64,000 nt of DNA. Source: Cavia porcellus. Its lineage: Eukaryota; Chordata; Mammalia; Rodentia; Caviidae. Both the position numbers and the translations under genes were made by a program. Shown here one piece after another: positions 1-8,440 of the stretch. The DNA lies in NCBI RefSeq assembly GCF_034190915.1, contig NW_026947544.1:2826001-2890000 (forward strand). The letters run 5' to 3'. The notes beneath the pieces are model-generated. The model was given only the letters and a program-made list of their open reading frames with translations. It searched no databases and was not told where the DNA came from. Numbering within the stretch: position 1 is the stretch's first letter; the number at the start of each line of letters is the position of its first letter.

Positions 1-360
1 ATTTTGCAGTTTCATGTATCAATTATATGATGAGTAATGTTTATATGATAAAACATTGCCTATACTTATATTTTATGGTAATTTCAATATTGACATATAA
101 AATGTGAAGAAAATATTTACTTGACTTTTATTGTAAAATATATTATTACTTAATACTTAACAAAATGATTTTTTAATTTTAAAAATAAATCAAAAAAGAA
201 GTACAGAATTTCAAAAAATAGGAAATTAGTCATAGCTAATATATTTCATCTTGTTATCTTGGAAGTAATTGTTCATGTTACAAGATTTAAGCATTGAAAA
301 TAAAAAGCAAAACCTGTTTGGGTGAATTCACAGATACTAGTAGTATAGTTATTTATCTTG

Positions 361-397
<37 letters not shown>

Positions 398-1465
398 TCT
401 TCTTTCTTTTATCCTCTTTTCTATTCCATTTAGGCAACAAATTAATTTCTTAAATAGCAGATCCTGACTGATGATATTGTTTTCATCTAGTTGCTAAATA
501 TCTGCTGTAAGTTTTAGCTCTAGGAAGTCTTTTGATTCTATAGTTAAACTTAACTACAGGCACAGATACATATTATGATGCACTTTAAGTAAACTTGGTA
601 ACATCAGTTATTGTCCAGTTGAAGAAGTAATTTTACAGCATGAAAATCAGAAATATAGAATGCACTCTAACTTTTCAAATGTGATTATAAAATACAGTTA
701 CAGAAAGGACAATAAAATGATATAAAATTATGTATGAAATAAATATATTTAAAAATGATATGAATAAAATGCACTCACATTTGATTATACTTAATTTCTG
801 TCTGTAACATAAAGACATTGAATTTTTTAGATTTCTTGCAAGTGTGAGCTCCATTTATATTATCAATGACATTTAGTTCACCAAATCAGACTTCTGAAAG
901 AAAATTGTGCTGAGTATGAAAAGTCCTGTATCATGAAAGTTTAAAAATTATGGTGTTGCTTAAAAAAATGTATTGTGATTGACTATCTTTCATTATGTGT
1001 AATCGTAAGTTTAATAGCTAAAATCAGTATAACTGGGAACTATTTGTCAGCAAATTAGTTGATGGCAGATGCAGATATATTCAGATACATATTTTAAGTA
1101 TGTGTTATGTATGTCATTACATCTGACTAAATTTTTTGAAACTGTCTCTGTTTTTCACTTTCCTTGAAGATGTGTTATTTGTTTCTTAGTGGATACTTTC
1201 CCACTGTTTCTGGGCTGTTAAAAGAAAGAAAAGCAGTTCTTGGTTACATTCTGAACAATGCCTATCAGCCAAACAACCATGAGTTCAAGGTTATACTGTT
1301 AATAAAATTTTATTATACCTGAAAGGCAAGGTAAAGGCTATATGGCATAACATAGCACTCATAAAAATATATTTAGTTATATACAAGCTGATTTTAGAAT
1401 TGATACTTCCCAGTCCACATAGAATGAATGCAAACTGGCACGATGGTTTATTTTGCACATGAACT
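1..1465. other. AT-rich non-coding DNA with a decayed L1 3' UTR piece
   Basis: There is no supported gene here. About 165-400 resembles, in decayed form, the minus-strand L1 3' UTR seen at 45700-45900: both contain a 'agactagtagtatag'-like stretch and a 'gttcatgttacaag'-like stretch. The rest is AT-rich sequence with no open frame of note and no recognisable RNA gene. Confidence 0.5.
364..396. repeat. (AC)n microsatellite
   Basis: This is a perfect dinucleotide tract of about 16 AC units, embedded in AT-rich sequence. Confidence 0.97.
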
Positions 1466-2849
1466 ATTTTTTAAAAATTTTATTTAAAGAGAAAAAACAA
1501 AACAGAGAAAGGATATCAGTAATACAGAATTTCAAAAAAAAATGAACAGTAAGACATCACTAGTTAATAGATTACATATTGTCATATTAGAAATAGTTGT
1601 TCAAGTTTCATAATTAAACCATACAAAGTAGACATTCAAACAGTGAGACTACAAATAGTTCTGTTCAATGATCCAACAAAAACTTAGCAATATGGTTATC
1701 TATCTTACACACTTAAATATACAGACAATTATGTCCTTTAGAGCACTTTCTTTTCCTCTTTTTTTTACAATAACAATTACACATTTGGGGTTTTATTACT
1801 CCACAGTTCTTATTTTTTTTGAAGAGAATAAAATCAAATGAGACAAAAAAAAAAAAAAAAAACCCCAACAAAGTTAGTCAACTGAAATGGATGGACTTGG
1901 CACATGATGTAAAAACAGAATACAAGGTGATCAATAATGGTTACCATAATGCCCCTTGCTACCTTAAAAAGAATTGCATATACAATCAGGTATAATAAAA
2001 TTGAATAAAACAGTACAGAGCAAAACCAATAAAACCAAAACATTGGAGACATTACAGGACTTCAAAAGAAGACAATAGTCAAACCAGAATGGGCATCAGA
2101 GTAAATCTTATTGTCTTCAAAGTAGTTGCCTATTCCCTCAAACTTGAGACTATCAAACAAAACAGAATAGAGTAAAATCAGTAAAAAAAAGATAGTGAGA
2201 GCAATACAAGGGTTCAAATCAAGTTAATAGGAAATCAAATAAGTTACTATAATATATACTGCTATTTTTTTCATTTACTTTTTTCCTTAGGTAAAAAAAT
2301 AAAAAGGAAGATTGAGATAAAGGGACATAACACAGTTCAGAACAGAACTATTTAAGCAACATAGTGTTTCACCACAAGATATAAACCAACATAACAGTAG
2401 TTACCATAGTGTATCTTTCCTTGAAATATTTGAGTACAACTTCGTATACTATAGCATGAAACATATCAAGATAATGTAAAACCATTCAAGAGAATGAAAG
2501 TATTATGAGGTATTTAGAATCAACTAATAGAAAATGAATAATGGTTTCTATATTATCTCATTGTCTATAAAAATTTTTGTTTGTACTATCACATATAATA
2601 AAATCCAATAAGATACATGATAAGACCAATGGAGACAGAACAAAAGCTTGATGACACTTCAAAACAAGATGATATTAAATCAGCACTAGCTATTATGATG
2701 TGTTGTTTGCTGGAAAATAGCTGTTCATACCATCACAATAAAATCAAACAACTCAGAATAAAACCATTTCAATTAAGGAATGAAAGCATTATAAGGCTTC
2801 AAAGCAATATATGATTATATCCTTTTAAGTATTTTTATCATTTCTTACA

Positions 2850-5132
2850 CTAGAAAAACTATTTGGTATTTATATATGTGAGTTTATTTCACTTATGAAT
2901 ATGTCTTGTTTCACCCATTTATTTATAAATATCTCAATGTGATCATTCTTTATAGCTGAGTAGTACACCAGTGTATAAAAATAACACAACATTTTTGTCC
3001 ATTCCTCAGTTGATTGCCACTTAGATTGCTTCCAAGATCTATCTATTAAATTGTGCTGCTATAAACATGGGTGCACATATATCATGGGTGGTATGATGCT
3101 TTCAATATTTCTGGGAATATGCCTAGAAGTGGAATAGCTAGAACAAATGGGACTTTCAATATCAGCTTTTTGACAAATCTCCATACTGACTTCCACAATG
3201 GTTACACTCCCACCAATGGTGCAGGAGAGTTTCTTTTTCCCTACAGCTTTTCTAGCATTTGTTGTTGGTTGTTTTCTTGATCCTGGCCATTCTTTCAGGA
3301 GTGAGATGAAATCTCAGTATGATTTTAATTTGCATTTCTATAATGAGTAATGATGGTGAACATTATTTCATATATTTATTTGCCATTTGTATTTATTCAT
3401 CTGAGAAGTATGTATTCATCTTTGATGCCCATTTATGAATTGGATCTTTGAATTTTGGGGGTCTGAGTTTTTAAATTCTTTATATGTTTCAGACAGAAGC
3501 CCTTTTTCTGAGGGATAGTTCACTAAGATTTTTTTCCCAGTTTGTAGATTTTCTTTTCACTATGCTGTAATTTCTTTTGACATGCAGAAACTTTTCAATA
3601 AGAGGTGATCCCAGATATTGATTCTGGAAAGTATTTCCCATATAGTTTGAGTACTATTTATGAATTCTCTACCTACCCATATGTCTTCAAGGTTTTTACC
3701 CAAATTGTCTTCCAAAAGATTTAATGTTTCTGTTTTAATATTCAGATCTTTGATCCATTTAGATGTTAATTTAGTACATGGTGCATAGTAATTTAGACAT
3801 GGTACATAGTAATTTAGACATGGTTCTAGTTTTAGTTTTCAGCATATGGACAGCCAATTTTTCAAAATGTTTATTAAAGAGACTGTCGTTCTTCCAGTGA
3901 ACATGTTTGGCCCTTTTATCAAATATAAGGTGGTTGAATGTATTTGTAGTTGTGGTTGTATCTTCTAATCTATTCCATTGATCTTCACCTCTGTTTTGAT
4001 TCCAGTACCATGTTGATTTTACTACAGTTGCTTTGTAGCATAACTTCAAGTCATGGCTTGTGATGCCTCCTGACTTGCTCTTGCTGTTTAGAACAGTTTT
4101 TGCTATTCTAAGTCTCTTCTCATTCCAGATGAATTTTGGGAGTGTTTTCTCTAGATCTGTGGGGTATATTAATTGTATTTTTATTGGGATTTCATAGTAT
4201 CTGTATAACAATTTTGAGAGAATGGCCATTTTCACAATATATATTTTTCCTATCCATGAGCAAGGGATGTTTTTCCACTTTATGAGATCCCCTTAAATTT
4301 CTTTATTCAGCGTGTTATAATTTTCCCTGTATAGGACATTCACTTCTTTCATGAGAAAAATTCCTAAGTATTTTATTTTTTTGGTTGCTAGTGTGAAGAG
4401 TGTGGCTTCTCATTTCTTTGTCAATAATTTTGTTGTTAGTGTATAGAAATGCTATTGGTTTTTGAGTAATGATTTTGTATTCAGCTACATTGCTGAGTTA
4501 ATTTGTTATATCTGAGAGTCTTCCAATGGAGTTTTGGGGGCCTTCTATGTAGAGTATCATGTCATCTGCAAATAATGATAATTTAACTTCATTTTTTTGT
4601 ATCTTTACCCCTTTTATTTCTCTCTCTTGTCTAATTGCTCTGGCAAGTATTTCTAGTTCTATATTAAATAGGTGTGGTGATATGGATATCCTTGTCTTGT
4701 GCCTGATTTTAAAGTAAAGGTCTTCAATTTTTCGCCATTTAATATGATGCTGGCTGTTGGTTTTTCATAGATGCCCTTTACTATATTGAGAGAGCATCTA
4801 TTCCAATTTTCTGTAAGGTTCTTATCATAAATGAATGTTGGACCTTATCAAAAGCTTTTTCTGCATCTATAGAAATGATCATGTGATTCTTACTTTTGGC
4901 TTTATTGATATGGTGGATTCCATTTATTGATTTACATACGTTGTACCATCCCTGGATGCCTAGGATGAATCCCACTTCTTCATGGATTATAATGTTCTTG
5001 ATGATTTTCTGCATCCTACTTGCCAATATTTTATTGAGGATTTTTGCATCTATGTTCATTAGGGAGATTGGTCTGTAGTTCTCTTTTTTAGTTTGGTCTT
5101 TCTCAGGTTTTGTTATTAGAGTAATATATGCT
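2850..5132 (-). pseudogene. L1-A ORF2, RT and C-terminal part (broken)
   Basis: Reading right to left, fragments of the L1 reverse transcriptase and C-terminal region survive. 5059-4781 encodes the RT segment with '[15 protein letters not shown]'. 4235-3771 encodes the region after RT, with 'FIWNEKR' and '[16 protein letters not shown]'-like text (here CYKATVV). Stops and frameshifts separate the pieces, so this is dead coding sequence. It would have supplied target-primed reverse transcription. The upstream half lies at 13695-15235 beyond the provirus. Confidence 0.85.
5127..5132. repeat. Target-site duplication of the provirus, left copy (TATGCT)
   Basis: TATGCT directly precedes the first base of the 5' LTR and recurs at 13695-13700 directly after the 3' LTR. 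Removing the provirus and one copy restores the L1 ORF2 text seen uninterrupted in L1-B and L1-C. Six bases is the usual duplication size for betaretroviral integrases such as those of MMTV and MPMV. Confidence 0.95.
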
Positions 5133-5186
5133 TGTTGGGAGCCGCCGACACCGGTCGCCTTACTTGGCGGACGTAGGGCCTGTGGG

Positions 5187-5377
5187 TGGGGGCGGAGCCT
5201 GAGCTAGATTGCCCCTCCCATTGAGTGAGTCAAGTTGGCGCCTGCTTCCTGCCCCCTGATTGTGCTGGCGACTTAAACAACCCGCTCTGTAAGATAGTCT
5301 GCCTAGCAACAGCTGATGTTAGCCAATCAGCCCGCATCGCGCGCTTTGAACTGATTGGCCACTGTTACCCTATAAAA
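5187..5377 (+). promoter_or_regulatory. U3 promoter: GC box, CCAAT boxes, TATA box
   Basis: GGGGGCGGAGC near 5188-5198 is a Sp1/KLF-type GC box. CCAAT lies at 5323-5327 and its inverse ATTGG at 5354-5358. TATAAAA is at 5371-5377. The spacing is that of a normal RNA polymerase II promoter, predicting a cap site near 5400. The same elements recur 8124 bases downstream in the 3' LTR (TATA at 13495). Activity is inferred, not shown. Confidence 0.85.
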
Positions 5378-5499
5378 GTAAATGCCTCTCCCGCCACAAG
5401 AGAGAAGCACAGAGGAAGCACAAAGAGAGATAGAGAAAGTCCACCGGCGAGAAAGGGCTGGTGACAGAGAGGAGGCCTCGCGGGGCCCACGTGGAGACA

Positions 5500-5505
5500 A
5501 ATAAA
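5500..5505 (+). terminator. Polyadenylation signal AATAAA in the 5' LTR
   Basis: AATAAA is followed about 20 bases later by a TGT-rich stretch ('cacactgtcagaatctgtcg'), a usual cleavage and GU-rich context. The functional copy for the viral transcript is the matching one at 13624-13629 in the 3' LTR. Confidence 0.85.
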
Positions 5506-5570
5506 GGCAAGGTTGCACACTGTCAGAATCTGTCGCGTGTTCTTCCTGCAGGCCAGGAGCGACATCGACA

Positions 5571-5780
5571 TTTGGTGACCCGCACGGGGACTGATCAACC
5601 CCGAGACACGGCGGTGGTGTGCAACACTCCAGCGTGGTGCTGCCGGACAGGTGAGTTGGGGATAAGCCTGGGCTCTGGGTGGCACGCACCTACAGGGCTT
5701 TTAGACTCCCCTCAGGCTCACGCGTAGGTGACGGGTTCTTTAAGTCACACGCGGTGAGTTACAGCCCTTAGAGGTTAGAG
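5571..5780 (+). promoter_or_regulatory. Proviral 5' leader with major splice donor
   Basis: This is the untranslated stretch between LTR and gag. ACAG/GTGAGT at 5647-5656 is a near-perfect splice donor (cut after 5650). A weaker GTGAGT lies at 5754. Packaging signals are expected here by analogy but I cannot point to one. No ATG in good context precedes gag at 5781. Confidence 0.7.
5573..5590 (+). other. Primer binding site, tRNA-Ile-like
   Basis: TGGTGACCCGCACGGGGA starts two bases after the LTR end. It starts with TGG, the complement of a tRNA CCA tail. From memory of mammalian tRNA 3' ends it fits tRNA-Ile(AAU) best, with two mismatches (positions 6 and 11). tRNA-Trp fits about 13 of 18. 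It is clearly not the tRNA-Lys site used by most D-type viruses. The position is certain. The primer identity is inferred from recall. Confidence 0.7.
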
Positions 5781-7673
5781 ATGGGTAATTTACCGAGCGC
5801 GGAGGCGCGGCCCTTGGTAAAGGCCCTTAGAAAGCTTTTAAAAGCTAGAGACCTCAGGGTAGGTCAAAAAACACTGGAACTATTCATAGCAGAGGTAGAT
5901 AGGGTAGCTCCCTGGTTTTTACCCACGGGGCATTTAAACCTGCCGTCATGGGAGAAGTTAGGCGGGGACCTCGCCTCGGCGGAACTGGAAGGGGATATTT
6001 CGCCGGCTATTCGCCCCCTGTGGGAAATGATACATGCGTGCCTTGAAGGGGAGGGGAAGGGGTTCCCGTCAGCAGTTAGAGACGCGGAAATCATAGACGC
6101 ACGCAAGGCTTTTGAGCAGGCAAAGTCGGAATGCTCTCGGGAGGGATCTGTCCAGGGGGAAAAAATCCAGGGAAAGATAGAGGACACCCAAGCTCTAGAG
6201 TCCTCCGACTTAGATAGCGAGGAGGAACCAGAAGGTGGGGCAGGAAGCCGAGAGGCCAAAAACCCCTATGCCGAGTTGCGCCGTGAATTGGAATTGTGTG
6301 CGTGCGCCGCCCGGGAAAAGCAGAGAGAGGAGAAAGGGCCCCTGAGCGCTCTCTGGCGGGGAGGAGACAGAGAGCCATCCGCCCCGCCCTGGAGCTCTTT
6401 TCCAGAAGTGGCTCCCCGCCGAGAGGCCGCTACAGGGAACCCGCCCTTCTCTCAGCCGGCACAGGAAGTGACGCCCCGTTCCACTCTGTCGCGACCGCCG
6501 TCTTATGATGCTGCGCCGCGGGGCGGACGATATTTTCATGGGCGGTTATGGAGGGGTGAACGATGGCCCGGAGGGGATCCACCGATGCAAGGAATGGATT
6601 ACGGTCTTTATGGAGTATATCCTGTGCAAATGGCCCCAGGCCAAGGGCGCAATGTTTGGGAACCGTTTGAAATAAAACAGATTAGAGAATTAAAAAGCGC
6701 TGTCACAACCTTCGGGCCCACAGCTCCTTATACTATAGCTATGCTAGAGAATCTTGCCTCTCAGCCTCTTACACCAGGTGATTGGATGCAGCTGGCCAAG
6801 GCATGCCTTCCTTCGGGTAGTTATCTTGATTGGCAAGCCTGGTATGCCGAGTTTGCCATCGAGCAAGCAGAAAAGAATGTTAGCAGGGGGCATGCAAGGT
6901 GGAACGAAGATATGCTCCAGGGCTCAGGTAAATATAGGGATGACCAAACTCAGTTCCCCAATGAGGTGTATGACCAAATCTCTAATATTGGGCTCCGCAC
7001 ATGGAAACAGGTGAACGGTGTGGGGGCGGCCTCATTATGCCTTTCAAAGATAGTGCAGGGTGCCACAGAGCCATTTGTTGATTTCGTGGCTAGGATGCAA
7101 GACGCGGGCGATAAAGTTTTTTCAGACCAAGAGGTGGCAAAGCCCCTGATCAAACAACTCATTTTTGAACAATGCACAACAGAGTGCAAAGCGGCTCTTG
7201 CCCCGCATAAAAACAAGGATCTCAATGCTTGGATTAGGATTTGTAGGGAGATTGGAGGGCAGATGACTGCAGCAAAGCTTGCGGCGGCCTTTGTAGCCGC
7301 GACAGCACAAGCTAAGGATGCTTCTGGACCTAAGCGAGATCGTAAGCCCAAAGGATGTTTTGGCTGCGGGGAACCAGGGCATATTAGGAGAGACTGTCCG
7401 CACAGTGTTAATACACGGGAAGGGCCAATAGGCGTGTGCGAACGATGCAGGAAGGGAACACACAAAGCGAAAGATTGCAGATCAGTTTTTGATGCCCAGG
7501 GAAACCGTATTAGTGGCAGGGGGATTCAGGAGCCAAAAAACGGCCAGAGGGGGCCCTCCTTACGGACGGGCCCCCGCCCCCTAGACAGGACAACACAAGG
7601 TGGCAGCCCTCCACAAGGGCTACCCCTGGGTCAGCAGGCGTGGACCTCTGTGTCGCCTCCAGACTCCTATTAG
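5781..7673 (+). CDS. gag: Gag polyprotein, betaretroviral (630 aa, intact)
   Basis: Structural polyprotein that assembles the viral core. Seen: MGN start with a Gly-2 myristoylation site and a basic patch (residues 11-30) fitting a matrix domain; an acidic Glu-rich linker near 130-152; a PPSY late-domain motif at 239-242 (NEDD4-type ubiquitin ligase binding in relatives); a likely capsid start at Pro-281 (Tyr/Pro-Val junction); the major homology region at 426-438 (Q426, G427, E430, R438); and two complete CCHC zinc knuckles, C526-C529-H534-C539 and C553-C556-H561-C566, marking nucleocapsid. Length is typical of D-type Gag. There is no internal stop. The start is the first ATG after the leader. 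The end overlaps pro, and a slippery site at 7535 lets some ribosomes continue into pro. Confidence 0.96.
   Translation: MGNLPSAEARPLVKALRKLLKARDLRVGQKTLELFIAEVDRVAPWFLPTGHLNLPSWEKLGGDLASAELEGDISPAIRPLWEMIHACLEGEGKGFPSAVRDAEIIDARKAFEQAKSECSREGSVQGEKIQGKIEDTQALESSDLDSEEEPEGGAGSREAKNPYAELRRELELCACAAREKQREEKGPLSALWRGGDREPSAPPWSSFPEVAPRREAATGNPPFSQPAQEVTPRSTLSRPPSYDAAPRGGRYFHGRLWRGERWPGGDPPMQGMDYGLYGVYPVQMAPGQGRNVWEPFEIKQIRELKSAVTTFGPTAPYTIAMLENLASQPLTPGDWMQLAKACLPSGSYLDWQAWYAEFAIEQAEKNVSRGHARWNEDMLQGSGKYRDDQTQFPNEVYDQISNIGLRTWKQVNGVGAASLCLSKIVQGATEPFVDFVARMQDAGDKVFSDQEVAKPLIKQLIFEQCTTECKAALAPHKNKDLNAWIRICREIGGQMTAAKLAAAFVAATAQAKDASGPKRDRKPKGCFGCGEPGHIRRDCPHSVNTREGPIGVCERCRKGTHKAKDCRSVFDAQGNRISGRGIQEPKNGQRGPSLRTGPRPLDRTTQGGSPPQGLPLGQQAWTSVSPPDSY
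7535..7575 (+). promoter_or_regulatory. gag-pro -1 ribosomal frameshift signal
   Basis: A AAA AAC at 7535-7541 is a canonical slippery heptamer. It sits in the correct gag phase (CCA AAA AAC reads Pro-Lys-Asn). Seven bases downstream GGGGGCCC (7549-7556) can pair perfectly with GGGCCCCC (7568-7575), an 8-bp all-G/C stem with an 11-base loop. The C-rich bases that follow could extend it to a pseudoknot. Heptamer, phase, spacing and stem all match known retroviral frameshift elements. Confidence 0.93.
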
Positions 7674-8440
7674 CGCCCGATATGGGCGTTCAGGTGGTCG
7701 GGACCACCTTCAAAGGACCGCTACCTGAAAAGTCAGTTGGTTTAGTGATTGGACGGTCCTCCACAGCCCTCCGGGGCCTTACCATGCTCCCTGGGGTTAT
7801 AGACTCAGACTACACAGGAAACATTAAGATTATGGTCCAATCTCATGTAGGGACCATGGTGATTAATGAGGGGGATAAGATAGCACAACTTTTATTGCTC
7901 CCCAGTCTCCATGAGAGATTCCAGTCTAGACAACGGGTTAGAGGGGATCAGGGTTTTGGCTCCTCTGGAGAAATTTTTGAAGGACTTCATATGACTCTTG
8001 ATAAAAGACCCATGCTCTCGCTCAGGGTTAATGGTAGAAATATAACAGGACTCCTGGATACAGGGGCAGACCGCTCCATTGTCTCCAAGAGGGACTGGCC
8101 TTCTAGCTGGCCCACCAATACAGCTGATAACACACTCCAAGGGTTGGGGATGGTGGCTGCCCCCCAGGTTAGTGCCGTGACCCTGCCTTGGTGTGATGAG
8201 GAGGGTCACCAAGGACATTTTCAACCTTTTGTTCTACAGCTGCCGGTATCTTTGTGGGGAAGAGACATCCTCACTCAGATGGATGTCACTCTTACATCCA
8301 CCTGCTCTCCCCAAGCCAAGAGTATACTTAAGAATCAGGGATATGTCCCTGGCAAGGGCCTGGGCTCTACCCTGCAGGGCCGGACATCTCCCGTACCTGT
8401 AGAAAAAAGGGAAGGTAGACACGGGCTGGGTTTTTCCTAG
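7541..8440 (+). CDS. pro: Pro: dUTPase + aspartic protease + G-patch (reached by frameshift)
   Basis: This -1 frame relative to gag is open from the slippery site to the TAG at 8438-8440, about 299 residues. A trimeric dUTPase comes first, with all five motifs visible: AGVDLC (7634 on), GRSS, GVIDSDYTG, GDKIAQL and the Gly-rich GDQGFGSSG near 7950. This enzyme hydrolyses dUTP and limits uracil in viral DNA. The retroviral protease follows, with catalytic DTGA at 8057-8068, a flap region GLGMVAAP, and the C-terminal GRDIL. A G-patch (GYVPGKGLG...) ends the protein, a betaretroviral trait. There is no own start codon. It is made as Gag-Pro. Confidence 0.94.
   Translation, partial: RPEGALLTDGPPPPRQDNTRWQPSTRATPGSAGVDLCVASRLLLAPDMGVQVVGTTFKGPLPEKSVGLVIGRSSTALRGLTMLPGVIDSDYTGNIKIMVQSHVGTMVINEGDKIAQLLLLPSLHERFQSRQRVRGDQGFGSSGEIFEGLHMTLDKRPMLSLRVNGRNITGLLDTGADRSIVSKRDWPSSWPTNTADNTLQGLGMVAAPQVSAVTLPWCDEEGHQGHFQPFVLQLPVSLWGRDILTQMDVTLTSTCSPQAKSILKNQGYVPGKGLGSTLQGRTSPVPVEKREGRHGLGFS
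8428..8434 (+). promoter_or_regulatory. pro-pol -1 frameshift site (G GGT TTT)
   Basis: GGGTTTT fits X XXY YYZ in the pro phase (CTG GGT TTT TCC TAG), three codons including the stop before the end of pro. Shifting back one base enters the pol frame, which is open onward. I see no strong stem right after it, unlike the gag-pro site, so a longer-range structure may be needed. The heptamer is less common than the AAATTTT-type or GGATTTA-type sites of relatives. Confidence 0.8.

Larger units (their letters stand above)
1466..5132 (-). mobile_element. LINE-1 copy L1-A, 3' part (3' UTR plus ORF2 C-terminal part)
   Basis: This is the distal half of a full-length minus-strand L1. 1466-2850 is 3' UTR, recognised because the same blocks recur in L1-B (22410-23570), L1-C (25075-26290) and the truncated copy at 44793-45259. 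The element is cut at 5132 by the provirus and resumes at 13695. Summing the ORF2 parts on both sides gives about 3.82 kb, the normal ORF2 length, so little or nothing was lost at the insertion. The copy is visibly more decayed than L1-B and L1-C. Confidence 0.85.
5133..5570 (+). repeat. 5' LTR (438 bp)
   Basis: It begins TGTTGGG and ends CGACA, giving the TG...CA termini of a retroviral LTR. It matches the 3' LTR at 13257-13694 at every base I compared except 5342 (C here, T at 13466). Within it, U3 holds a GC box, a CCAAT and an inverted CCAAT, and a TATA box. R probably starts near 5400 and ends shortly after the AATAAA at 5500. U5 is the remaining short end. The first bases (TGTTGGGAGCCGC) recall rodent IAP LTRs from memory, which fits a betaretrovirus-related element. 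Confidence 0.97.

Noticed and set aside
5225..5727. ORFs on both strands inside the 5' LTR and leader
   Set aside because: LTR open frames recur identically in the 3' LTR and overlap promoter elements. No initiation context and no domain.
5864..7465. Several antisense open frames (95-171 codons) and alternative-frame plus-strand ORFs over gag
   Set aside because: They lie fully within gag, in a GC-rich region where stops are rare, and show no domain. They are shadows of gag, not genes. I saw no HTLV HBZ-like bZIP signature.
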